Below are positions 45,188 through 56,689 of a stretch of 64,000 nucleotides of DNA, piece after piece. The position numbers and the translations under genes are program-made. Under the pieces are notes generated by a model, which was not told the DNA's origin, did no database searches, and saw only the letters and a program-made list of their open reading frames with translations. The stretch covers positions 55,695,498-55,759,497 of the forward strand of contig NC_088791.1 in the NCBI RefSeq assembly GCF_011386835.1, in the 5' to 3' direction. This DNA comes from Chrysemys picta bellii. Taxonomy: Eukaryota; Chordata; Testudines; Emydidae. Numbering within the stretch: position 1 is the stretch's first letter; each line of letters starts with the position of its first letter.

Positions 45188-45970
45188 TAGGTTAAATAAA
45201 ATTGAAAACTGGGAGAGATAACAAAGGTGATGGGGTATGAAAAGGAAGATGGTTTGATTGTACTGTATTGATTTATCAGAATAAAGCAAGTCTCCAAAAT
45301 TTAATACCTCTGATGGATAGCTTCACTATTTTATTACTATAAATGGAGCTGAGAGCAAACCCTGTATTTAGGTTACCTAATATTTTCTATTATAAAGGAT
45401 CTTTTCTTTGAGAAGCTCTCACACCTCCACTGCTTGCAGCAAGCCTTTGATATACATCGGGGGAATTGCCTTTTCTTCCTCACTTGAAGTTCTGTTCAGC
45501 TTTTGCAGTAACAAGCTGTAAAAAATTGCCATCTGCCTTCTCTCACTTGTGTTCCTCAATTACATTTAGTTTTTACCTTACTACTTTAAAATAAACTAGA
45601 AACTTAGATACAAAGAAACTAAATTAAAAAAAAAGTTATTTTAGCTTGTAGAATCAAACACTCAAAATTGCCAGTAGGAAATGCCAGTATTATACAAAAC
45701 AAAACCTGCTCGAGCCCCTCCTCTAGTAATCTGGGAAAACTAAACACTACCTCTGGGTGCCCCTAAGAGGCAATTCTGCCCCGCTCACATGCACTGAGTC
45801 TGTGTACAACAAAAACTGTTATTAAAAGGGAAAAGGGGATGCAACATTAATTTGGGAAAACACCACAACCAAAAGTCAAAAGCATGTGACCATAGGCAAA
45901 CACCCACCCCATAGTTTTGTTGGGCAGTATCCTGTGCCTCACTTTCTCACCTTGCAGTGTGAAAGTCTGA
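45188..45970. other. Anonymous DNA left of the hAT element
   Basis: No gene or repeat was recognised. Confidence 0.4.
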
Positions 45971-45978
45971 CAAACAAA

Positions 45979-48900
45979 CAGGGCCAGCCCACAACATTTT
46001 GGCACCTGAGGCGGGGAGCTCAAATGATGCCCCTATGCCCCCTCGCTTGGGCCAAAACTTTGAAAGGTCTCAATTCTGCCTTCCTCCTGTTCTACTCCTC
46101 TCATGGTACTGCTCTGCTACCTACCCCAATAAAGGAGAACTAACAGCTTAAAATGCCTTGTTCAAAAATTTTAAGTAACACTTAACTTTCAAATGTCTGA
46201 ACAGCAAATGTAACTTTTCTTGTCTGCATAGGAAACACTGGCATTTTTATCTGTTTGAATACTCAAAGTGGTGCTTTCCATGCCTTCTTGGTTGCAAAGA
46301 TTTGAACTGCTTCCTGAAGGTCCACAGTCAGGGCCAGCTCATGCTCTATTGAGATGGTTGCAAGGCCAACCAGCCTCTCCTGTGTCATTGTGGAGCACAG
46401 ATGTGTTTTTATTAACTTCAGCTTGGAGAAGCTGCGTTCTCCACTGGCAACTGTTACAGGAAGTGTTAGAAGTATGAGCAGAGCAACAAAAGCATTTGGA
46501 AAGAGGGTGGTCAGCTTATTTGTGCACATATATTCCAGAACAGCCTTTGGAGTTGATCCTGCTGAAATGTATCTTGAAAAGGATTTCAGTTCATCACCTA
46601 AATCACTCGCATCAACATCGCGCATGTCATCATATGTCAACACTGTCTCTAGTGCCCTGCATTGCTGGTGTAGGTCTTCTTCAGGTATAGTGAGGAGTTT
46701 TGGAATATCATACAACATCCCAACTATACTGCTATGTTCCTTGAGCTGCATGAAACGTTCTTCAACTGACTGTATTGCACAATCTAGCACCTGGTTAAAT
46801 AATTCAACTTTGAATTGTTGTTTGGGGTCTCTTATGGGATTATCCCATGCCTCGTAATCAAAATGTCTTCTTCTTCGGTGACTCTTGTATTCTTGAATGG
46901 GTGGGGAAATAGCTTCAGTGTGAAGTTCCTCTGCCAGCTTCTGTGCACTCTTCAGAATGTTTTGAAATCCCTCATCTGACCAGTAAGACTGTAGGTATGA
47001 CTTTGCTTTGTCCAATTGTTCCATTGCTCCAGATATATCAAGGTCAACATCTTGGAGTCTCTGGCTTACAACATTTATTTCAAATAGTATTTCATGCCAC
47101 AACACTAAGCCACACAGAAATTTGAAGTTATGTATGTTTCTGGTGATTCCATTTCCTTCTGCCACTGTTCTCCCACGAACAGTTCCTGTCATAGCATTAT
47201 CCTCCATAATAGCAACTATGGCATCATCTATCTTCTCAATTTGGTGTTTGATAGGCTTTATCGCCTCCACTCAACTTTCCCATCGTGTGGCACTCAGTGG
47301 TTTCAGTGTCAGAGAGGATGTTCCCAGATGTTGTTTCAAAATTTGCCATCGATGAGTTGATGCAGAGAAAAATACATAGATGCTCTGAATTACATTAAAA
47401 AATTCAACAGCCTCCCTAGAAGCTGATGCTAGAATCACTGACCACCAAGTTCAATGAATGAGAACTGCATGGGACAAAAAAAGCTCGCAGGTTTAACTCT
47501 CGGATCCGTGTCTGCACTCCTCTGTTCTTTCCTCTCATGTTGGCACCATTATTGTAGATGACCTCTCATATCAGCTATTGCAATTCCCGTATCTTCCAGC
47601 TTTTTAAGAAGCACATTCGTCATACCAGCTCCTGTAGTATCATCAATGTCAATAAATTCTAGAAAATGCTCTCTGACAGTCACCATTGCAGGGACATTTT
47701 CACTAGGTTCTGTTGTTACAAAACACACCATTAAAGTAATTTGTTCCGTATGGCTGATGTCAGGTGTGCAATCCAGAATAACAGAGTAATATCTTGCTGA
47801 CTTCAGATCTGCCACAATCTTCTGTTTGACTTTTGTTGCCAGTAACTGTATGATCTCATTTTGAATTGTTTTTCCAAGGTAGTGGTGTGTACATTTCTTG
47901 GGTGATGACTCTTCTTAGGTGCTCCTGGAGTACAGCATCAAACTCAGCTATCAGCACCACAATTTTAAGGAAGTTTCCATTGTTTGGCACATACAGCTGA
48001 TCTGAAGTGCCACACAGTGCTAGGTTTTGGGTAGCAAGGATTCTCACAATGGCAGTAAGCCTTTTCAGAACATTTTGCCAGTAAAGAGACTCTGATGCAA
48101 TCTTCTCTTGATGCTGATCATCTATGGTGGCCTTTAACCTTAGTCTCATCTCAAGCTCTTTCCACCTATGGAATGCTCTCTGGTGATTTGCTGCCTTCTC
48201 ATGGCATGCCAGATTTCTAGCCAGATTTTTCCAGTCCTTTGTTCCTGTAGAAGCCAATGTGGCTGGAATATTAGACTGGAAGAGTTTGCAACAAAAGCAG
48301 TATGCAGCATTCTGGGTTTTTGAGTACATAAGCCATGGCCTCTCCACTTTGTCACCGTTGCGGATTTCACACCAGTAATGTGTTGGATGGAAACTGCTAT
48401 TTTCATTGTCTTTGGGGAACATGAAGTTTTTCACTTGCTGTGGCCCATGCAGTACAAGGAAGTCCCTTAGGCCACCTCTCAAGTGGGTCCACAGTCCTGG
48501 ATCATCTAGACTGAAGGAACGAAACTCAGTAGCAGCTGTTTTTTGCGCCTCTTCTCTGATCTACACTTTTCTTCAGGAATGTGCTTGGTCACATCCATTT
48601 GAGATGGAGATATGGATGCTGCAGTAGCTGCCAGGTCACCTGCACTCTGACTAACTGGAAGATCAGGCATCTCTTCACCATTCACATCCTCACTGGGGCT
48701 GGAAGGCTCACCATGAACATTTGTGTCTATGTATCTCAGGAGAGCTCCTTCCTGCTTAGATAGAAAAGCTTCCTTTGCTTTCTTTCTTTTTCTGAATGCT
48801 GCCCCAGAGGGGCGTTTTCTTCTTTCACTCATGACTGCTGTTCTGTGCCAGCTATAGTGGCTCTCAACACTCAATTGAAGGGGACAAATAAGCAGGCTGG

Positions 48901-49365
48901 TAGCAGGGCCTGAGTGAGGGAAGATATCAGCATCTTAAGGGCCTAACTGACTCCTACTACTTCAGTTGACTGCCTGTTCTCCTCAAGTGGGTTCAGGGAA
49001 GCAGCAGAAAACAGGAAGCTCCCTGAGAAGCTGGTGTTAATCAGTCCAGGCTCCTGGGGGTGCTAGAGAGGTACATAAGAGGCTCCTCCTCCTCTCTCTC
49101 CCTGCAGCTCCTGCTGCTTTCTGTTATTCCCTCTCACCTTTTCTCCTGCCTGCCTGTTATGTCTCTTGTATCCTCCTTCCTCCAGCACAGCACTCCACCA
49201 TCTCTGTGCTTCTAGAGCAGAGAGAATACATATGCACCAGCAGCAGACACAATTTTCTATACTCTGGGTCCTAGTGGCACTCCCCCACCACCACCACCAC
49301 CACATACACACAGTCTGGCATCTGAGGCGGCCGCCTCGGTTCGCCTCATGGTAAGCCCAGCCCTG
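45979..49365 (-). mobile_element. hAT transposon with TTF/ZMYM1-like transposase, 3.4 kb
   Basis: Ends are cagggccagcccacaac and (complement of right end) cagggctgggcttacc. A perfect 8-bp duplication caaacaaa flanks it (45971-45978, 49366-49373). The only gene is the broken transposase on minus. Just inside each end sits a gaggcgg motif (46011-46017 and 49324-49330), a likely subterminal repeat. Confidence 0.93.
46263..48832 (-). pseudogene. hAT transposase, TTF-type zinc finger (ZMYM1-like)
   Basis: The ATG at 48832 opens MSERRKRPSGAAFRKRKKAK, a basic N-terminus. A frameshift near 48530 precedes a TTF zinc-finger block (THYWCEIRNGDKVERPWLMY, NAAYCFCCKLF) and a DUF4371-type part (48482-47856). 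A second shift near 47870 leads to ARYYSVILDCTPDISHTEQ with a candidate catalytic Asp (47815-47549). More damage lies at 47549-47270. The C-terminal block (47270-46263) is open for 335 residues and ends with the dimerisation motif PVTVASGERSFSKLKLIKTH. The order fits a ZMYM1/Zaphod-like hAT transposase of about 850 residues. It is dead, but well preserved in pieces. Confidence 0.9.
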
Positions 49366-50101
49366 CAAACAAATATCCCTTAACGTGCCACTCCCCTCTC
49401 TCTCTGCTGCACCCCACTCACGGAGGGCTGCCCCTTCATGGGGGTGTCCTGAGAAATGCCTCTGCTGCTGCTGCCTCTGCAACTGGCTGCTGTCTCTCTA
49501 CCACCGCTCTGCCACAGCTCTTTGCAATATCACATTCTGATGTTCCACCACGTCACCCAGCATTTAGTGATTTCAGCCAATAGCGGGGAACCTCACTGCC
49601 ATTGTAGTTTCTATGTTGTCTTTTGCTGCAACACTGTCCCCACACAAGATCTAAGGCTCAGTCCCTAGACCTGGTCAGCAGTGATGTCAGGTCAGGGAAT
49701 CACCAACCTGAAACAAGAACTCTCAGTTGAGTCTAGTCAGCTCTGTCTTTAGATGCTAGAGAGGGGCAGGTCAAATGGTGTCTAAGGCCTTGTCTACACT
49801 GGCAAGTTTCTGCGCAGTAAAGCAGCTTTCTGTGCTGTAACTCCTGAGGTGTACAAACTGCTAAGCCATTTAGTGTGTAGAAACTGCACAGTTGTAGCGC
49901 TCTACAAGAAACCAGCCCGACAAGAGGCGTAGAGCTTTCTGCGCCAGGGCTACAGCACCACGGTTCCAGTGTAGACATCATGGCAATTACAGCGCTGCGA
50001 TTGGCCTCCCCACCCCGTACATTCTTTTGCAAATTTGAAAGTCCCCTTCCTGTTTGCTCAGTGATGCGTGCAGTGGTCTCAGCGCATCTTTCCAGGTGGC
50101 C

Positions 50102-51883
50102 ATGCCTGCTCCACGCAGCAGGCAATCCCCTGCTTGGAGCAATGCCGAGTTGCTGGACCTCATCAGCATTTGGGGAGAGGAGACTGTGCAATCCCAGCTG
50201 CACTCCAGCCATAGGAATCATGATACCTACAGATGGATTTCACAATGCATGATAGAAAGGGGCCATGACCAGGACACATTGCAGTGTAAGGTAAAAGTGA
50301 AGGAGCTGTGGAACGCCTACCACAAGGCGCAGCAGGCAAACCGCCACTCCGGTGCTGCATCCACAAGCTGCCGGTTCTACAAAGAGCTGGACACAATAGT
50401 CGGTGGCAACCCCCCCTCCACTGCGAAGGCCCCTGTGGATACATTGTTGGCTTGCATGCCAGTCGAGAGTGGACCGAGCCAGGAGGAGGAAATCTTGGAG
50501 GAAGAGGGGGAGAGGGACCCAGAGGCAGAGGATGATTGAGAGGCCAGAGATGCATGCAGTCAGGAACTCTGGAGGAGCCTAGCCAGTCACAGCAGTCAGA
50601 TCTTGGCGAAGCGCAAACAGGGAGAGGAGGCCCCTGGTAAGTGGCTCTGATTTTGGGAATTGCTGAAGCGAGTTGTTAGGGGCAGGAGGGTTGCAGAAAG
50701 CAGGCTTGTCTCCCACTGCATGCCTAGTCTGAGCGGCGGCACAGGCTGTTGAGAGACTCCCTCACTTAACGGGAATCTCCCTCAGAGATCTCCAGGAAAC
50801 TCTCACGGAGATACTTGGCAATCCACTGCCACAGGTTACTTGGCAGAGCTGCTTTGTTTCTTGCCCCATTAATAGTAACTTTCCCACGCCACTTTGCCAT
50901 CACGGTGGTGGAGGAACGGGGGGACCATTGCTGCACACAGGTGAGCTGCATAGGGGCCAGGGCAGAAGACGCAGTCTTGGAGAAGACCCTCCCTTGATTC
51001 ACTGCTCACCCTCAGCAGCGAGATATCTTCCATAATGATCACCTCCTATGGAAAGTGTGGAGGCAAGAATGATTATCAGGCCCCCCCTACAGTGCTGGGA
51101 CTCCCCAAGAGCCACGTGCCCACTGTACAGCAGGGTCCGGGAAGAGTGATTTACCCCGCCCCTGCAGCTACTCACCATTTTGGGGGTCTTGTGGCTCGTG
51201 TGCTTGCCTGGGGTCAGCTAGTTAGTGACAGTTGTGGGAGTACTGGCTGTGTTTTAAAGCACTGAATCAGTGTTGTCTGTGTTGCAAACAATACTGCTTC
51301 TGTAAAATGTTGCATTTAAACTTCACAGAGATGACCTTGGGAGCCCAGCCTCCCTCTTTGTTATCGGCGGTAGAACAACTGCGCAGAATTAGAAAGCAGC
51401 CAAGAAGAACTAAGGAGAACTTTCTCTGTAAGGTTATGATGCACTCTGCCGCCGAGAAACAGGAATTGAAGGAGTGGCGGGACAGTGAGAAGAGGGACCA
51501 AAAGGAGAATGTGGCACACCAGAAAGAAGCCATGGAGTGGCTCTTAAACGTTATGGAGCGCCAAGTGGACATGCTCCAAGCAATACTAGCTCTTCAAACT
51601 GAGCAGCTTTGCACCCGCCCTCCCCTGCAGCCGCCGTCGCAAAACTTTTTCCCATGCTCCCCCGCAGACACCACCAACACATTCTCATCAACCTCTAGGC
51701 TGCAGTCTATACCCACAGCATTCCACTCCTCCCTCCTCACAGTCTAGCACTGTGGACTCCCACTACTCACGGCACTCAACACCCATCCCTTTGCAGTGTG
51801 GCCCTGCTGAAGTACAGCACCTGCTGCATTGTGCTCCAAAGGAGAAGGTTGGGTATGATCCCTGGACATACACAAATCTGTAG
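50102..51883 (+). pseudogene. Harbinger 2 Myb/SANT-like gene, two exons
   Basis: Exon 1 is 50102-50636 (MPAPRSRQSPAWSNAELLDL, IWGEETVQSQLH, CKVKVKELWNAYHKAQQ, CRFYKELDTIVGG), ending CCTG|GTAAGT. Exon 2 starts at 51329 after CTTCACAG (MTLGAQPPSLL, RRIRKQPRRTKENFL, a charged coiled coil). The join is in frame. One TGA at 50537-50539 (codon 146, likely a CGA to TGA change) and one frameshift near 51660 break it. The last residues, reached in the shifted frame, are DPWTYTNL with stop at 51883. AATAAA follows near 51958. Confidence 0.85.
50766..51033 (-). pseudogene. Harbinger 2 ORF3, one frameshift
   Basis: On minus from ATG 51033 the sequence reads MEDISLLRVS, then CPGPYAAHLCAAMVP. After a frameshift near 50900 it reads KWRGKVTINGARNKAALPSN and AKYLRESFLEIS, ending in TAA. 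It aligns from first to last residue with the intact ORF3 of Harbinger 1. It lies inside the Myb intron (50637-51328), antisense, exactly as in Harbinger 1. Confidence 0.75.
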
Positions 51884-52099
51884 CCGTCCCGGGACCCCTC
51901 CTTCTCTTGAGACCTTCCCTTCCCCCATTCCCCTCTCTCCTCTGGTTGTTGTCTTTTAATAAAAGAATTGTGTTTGTTTGAAGCAACCTTTATTCCATTA
52001 AGTGAAAGCAAAAAGCACTGCAAAAAGTACTGCAAAGCAACATACAATTATGTTAAGGCCCCTTCTTGCATCATGTGCACCAATCACCTCCTAGCATTA

Positions 52100-53352
52100 C
52101 AAGCACTGCAATCCCGAGCATAGCCACAAATATTTGTGGCTTTCAGCTTCAAATTGCTGCCTCAAAGCATCCCTGATCCTTATGGCCCCACACTGTGCCC
52201 CTCTAATAGCTCTAGTCTCTGGCTGTTCAAACTCAGCCTCCAGGTGCTGTGCCTCTGCGGTTCAACCCTGGGTGATGCTTTCATCCTTCCCTTCACAAAT
52301 ATTATGGAGCGTACAGCACACGGCTATAAGCATAGGAATATTGTCATCAGCCATGTCCAGCTTCCCATACAGGCATTGCCAGCGAGCTTTTAAACAGCCA
52401 AATGCACACTCAACAGTCATTCAGCACCTGCTCAGCCTGTTGTTGAACCACTCCTTGCTCCTGTCAAGTTGCCCTGTGTATGGCTTCATAAGCCACGGAA
52501 TTAAGGGGTAGGCAGGGTCTCCCAGGATCACAATGGGCATTTCGACTTCCCCTACGGTGATCTTCTGGTCCAGGAAGAAAGTCCCTGCTTGCAGCTTCTT
52601 GAACAGGCCAGTGTTCAGTCCTTTCCGGACCAGCCTGCATTAATGTCTGTGAAACGCCCACAGTGATCCACAAGTGCCTGGAGAACCATTGAGAAATACC
52701 CCCTGCGATTAATGTACTCTGTGGCTAGATGGTCTGGTGCCAAAATTGGAATGTGTGTGCCATCTATCACCCCTCCATAATTAGGGAAGCCCATTTTTGC
52801 AAAGCCATCCACAATGTCATGCAGGTTGCCCAGAATCACAGTCTTTTGGAGCAGGATTAATGGCCCTGCACACTTCCATCAACACGACTCTAACTGTCTA
52901 CTTTCCCACTCCAAACTGGTTAATGACCGATCGGTAGCAGTCTGGAGTAGCCAGCTTCCACAGTGCAATCACCACACACTTCTCCAGCGACCGGACAGCT
53001 TTCATTGTTGTGTCCTTGCACCACAGGGCTGGGGCGAGCTCATCACACACTCCCATGAATGTGGCTTTCCTCATGCGAAAATTCTGCAGCCACTGCTTGT
53101 GATCCCAGACATGCATGACGATGTGATCCCACCACTCAGTGCTTGTTTCCCGAGCCCAAAAGTGGCATTCCACTGTGGTCAGCACCTCCATGTATGCCAC
53201 AAGCAATCTTGTGTCACAGCTACTATGCGTGGTGAGATCAACGTCACACTCCTCTTGACTTTGTAATTTAAGGAATAACTCCACTGCCACTCGTGATGTA
53301 TTGGTCAGAGTGAGCAGCGTACTGGTCAGCAGTTCGGGATCCATTCCTGCAG
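52100..53352 (-). pseudogene. Harbinger 2 DDE transposase
   Basis: From MDPELLTSTLLTLTN (near 53342) the N-terminal half is open to FGVGK at 52898, then a stop and frameshifts follow. GVIDGTHIPILAPDHLATEY (about 52780) holds the first catalytic Asp. VILGDPAYPLIPWLMKPYTG (about 52530) holds the second, and MTVECAFGCLKARW (about 52420) the Glu, each in different frames. The catalytic residues are kept, but the frame is lost at several places. Confidence 0.85.
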
Positions 53353-53706
53353 CCCAAAAGAGGCAGGGCGTGCAGTACACAAACCATTGAAAGATGGCGC
53401 CAAATGTGGATGGAAGTACAGGGATTGCTGGGATGCGAAGCAATGCCTCATGAGGCATTGGGACTGGACCCAGGATGACCCCTTTGCCTTCCCACAAGTC
53501 TTAGCGGCAGAAGAGAAAGAGATGCTCTGTGGGAGAGCTGCCCAGAGTGCACCGCTCCGAATAGTGCTGCAAGTGCCACAAGTGTGAACACGCTATTACG
53601 CAGGCAGCTGTCAGTGTGAACACACAACAGCGGTTTTCCTTTTGCGCTCTCTGAGTGGCGCTGTAACTGCTGGTGCTATAACTTTGCCATTGTAGACGTG
53701 CCCTAG

Positions 53707-55076
53707 AACTCGTTAGGCAGAATCCATCCCACCAGCTAGAAACATCTGTCCCTACCAATGCTCATCTCCACTGGTATTTGTTATCTGGGTGTGGTTCAGT
53801 TTAACATGACCCCTCTCAATCCAGGCATGCTAAGCATAGTTCTGCTTCCATTTACTTATACAGTAAAGATAACAACATTTAATTACTCCTGCATTCAAAT
53901 ACTAGAGTGATTTGTAACCCAAAGCCATCCCAAATGCCCTTGTGGCATTCCTCCCAATTGTTCCATTAGGTGAAGGGGTGATTTGCCCGCTAACTAGAGC
54001 ATCTGAATTCATTCCATGTACCTCCCTTCACATTCAGAAAGTGAGAGAACTGTTTCATTTTGGAAATAACACAGGTTGGCTGGCTACAGTGAGGTCAGGA
54101 GGAGTTTTGCAACTGTCTTCAATGTAGCCAGGATTTCATCCATTGTTTTTACAAAGGCATCAAGCCATAATAATACAAACGGACAAATGCTGAACAAATG
54201 TTAATCAGAAAAAAATGACTTGCAAACTATGAAATCCTATTTGGTATAAACAGGATATTTTAAAAACATACTATTTTAAATTCAGATAAATTGTTTGCCA
54301 ATTAAGAGCATTAGCTGGGGACACAGTCTTCATAACTGACACATCCATTCATCCATTGATATAGCCTGGAGGGATGATGATCAATTATTCAGCAAGACAT
54401 TTTAAGCTGCATCCATCTTCCATAGTTTATCATCTGCTACTATGTGAAAAGCAGCAAATAAGGAAACAATTTGGTATTTCTTGGTTAAAATGTCACATAG
54501 CTTCAGTTTCCTAGGTGGAAACTTGACTCAGACACTAGCATTGCTAGAAAATATGTGTAACTCCAGCTTCTTATAGTCTTAGAATAGAAGAAATATGTTG
54601 GTTTCCCATTGACAAAATATTACATCTTTTTAGAATAAAAGCCCTCAAAATGTTGCTCCTTCCATCACACACTATTCGCACACACCTCCTCCCTCTGTCA
54701 GCATATAAATGTCCATAGAGAAATGCTTTTCTAATTTACTGTTCAAATTCTAAGCCAATTTCACTCTTCGGTTTTGTTTAGACTAGGAAAAAAAGAGGTT
54801 GTTTTAAAAATCATGTTAGCCTACATGTTAGCTGACACATCTAGACAAGGCCTCAGAAACATGGCACCCATGTACAGAAAATACCCCGCATGGAAGTGAG
54901 ACTCTCACTGATTCACAAGTGGGGTTGTTGTATTGAACCTGAACCCTCTGTGAGATTTGCAGTGAGTGCTGTGGTACAGAAATCCCCTAAATGTCCGGTA
55001 GTACACTAGATATACTATGAGCTTGGCGGGAAATAATGTGGATGCCCCAAGCACTAGGCTCTTTAGGCCTTAGCCC
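53707..55076. other. Anonymous AT-rich DNA
   Basis: No gene or clear repeat was recognised. Confidence 0.4.
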
Positions 55077-55320
55077 AGGGGTGGGCAAACTGGCTGCGTC
55101 TAGCCTGTCAGATGTTTTAATCCGGCCCTTGAGCTCCCGCCAGGGAATGGGATCTGGGGCTTGCCTCGCTCCGGCGCTCCAGCTGGGGAGCAGGGTCGGG
55201 GGCTTGCCCCGCTCCGCACAGCTCCCAGAAGCAGCGGCATGTCCCCCCTCTGGCTCCTATGCATAGCGGCAGCTAGGGGGCTCCACACGCTGCCCCCATC
55301 CCAAGCGCTGCCCCCACAGA
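55077..55320. mobile_element. hAT MITE fragment
   Basis: It begins caggggtgggcaaactggc, a common amniote hAT terminus, and continues GC-rich. No matching right end or duplication was found, so the right limit is only approximate. Confidence 0.5.
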
Positions 55321-56009
55321 GTCCTTTCTAGGGCAGCCAGAAATAAAAGGTGTAGATAATCTTGGCCACAACTTCTTTAACATTTACAAGCAAAAGATCA
55401 ACCAGCCATTCATAATTCAGCCCTAAGGGCAGCCCAGGAGAAGAGTATAACAGTAAACTTGTCTCATTGTGATCTGTTCTCACTGTCCTCTTGCCTGAAT
55501 GCTGCAGCCCTGTGTACTCCTCTGGCAACTACTGCTGGCTCCCCGACAGCAACAGGGTATGTCTCTGTCCAGCTTCAGGCCCTCCAGAGCCCCTTTCAGG
55601 CTTCTTGCTTTCCAACATTCCCTCTCCACCCAGCTTCTAGTCCCCAGCCCTCACCTGAGCAATGTCTCCTATGACCTTTGGTTGAGCTCCCATTTTCTGT
55701 ATATGGAGGTTATGGAGCTCTCTGCTGGCTAGGTGTTGAACTAGGGGTTAAAACACCGAGCCCAGTAACAAGCCAGCAGGTTCATTACAGTATCTCATCA
55801 GTGGGGAGAGGAGACGCACAGTGGGTTTGTATGAAACATATTTAATAAGGTGAACTTTTTCTTTTGATTTTCTCATAGCTATAGGCAGAGTTGGTGGCGG
55901 TTGCCTACACTTAAGATTTTCAGGCACTTCCTATTATGAAACCCTGTTTTCAGTTGCTTATAACGTTGCCGAACTTTAACCATTTGGGCTGACATTTCCC
56001 CCCAAGACT
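55321..56009. other. Possible 5' part of Gypsy element C
   Basis: No domain was recognised. Position suggests LTR or leader sequence of the Gypsy copy that follows, without direct proof. Confidence 0.3.
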
Positions 56010-56689
56010 GTACGCGTATGGCCTCCACAACTGTCCACCAGTACCCTAGCAGCAGTCCATCAACATCTGATGCACCTTCTACTTCTGCTTTGTCTGCGAC
56101 ATTCTGCCATGTGAGAGGTCAGCTTGATAACACTAAGAGACTCTGGTGCTTCCAGCTGTTTTACGGACTCAGGTTTTGCTTCAGCTCATGGAATTCCGAC
56201 CCAGTGCAAGGCTGTCCCCAACCTGGTCTAATCCATTGATGGGGCACTCCTTTCCTTGGGTCCTGTTGTGCATTAGACAGCACCCTTACAAGTCACCACC
56301 CTGCAGGGACACTGTGAGACCCTGCAGTTTGGTCTGATGCATTCCCCATATTCTCTAGTCATCCTCAGGATCACCTGACTTACTACTCCTGACCCATGTA
56401 TTCTCTGGAAGGCTGGTGAGGTTCTGCTCATTGTTCTGTCAACAATACAGCTTCCACGAACTTCAAATCAGAAGCTATTTACAGTTCAGCCCCAAGGCTG
56501 CCCTTCTAAGGGCCTCACAACGGCGGGGGTGAACTCCATGAAACCCCAGATATGTGCTATCCAAGCAATGGTGGTGAAATACCAGGACCTTGCAGACATT
56601 TTTGACAAGGGGAGGGCAGACATACTCCCCCGGCCTGCATTGTCGCTACAACTGCCTCGTAGTCCTCTAGCCAGGGGCCAAGATTCTAT

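Larger units (their letters stand above)
49786..53703. mobile_element. PIF-Harbinger transposon 2, decayed
   Basis: Ends: ggccttgtctacactggcaa at the left, gggcacgtctacaatggcaa as the right-end complement. TAA (49783-49785) and TAG (53704-53706) flank it. Its layout mirrors Harbinger 1 in reverse: Myb-like gene on plus, ORF3 antisense in its intron, DDE transposase on minus. All three are broken. The proteins differ enough from Harbinger 1 to be a separate family. Confidence 0.88.

Noticed and set aside
46268..47360. Plus-strand ORFs up to 167 codons
   Set aside because: They are antisense to the hAT transposase block at 47270-46263.
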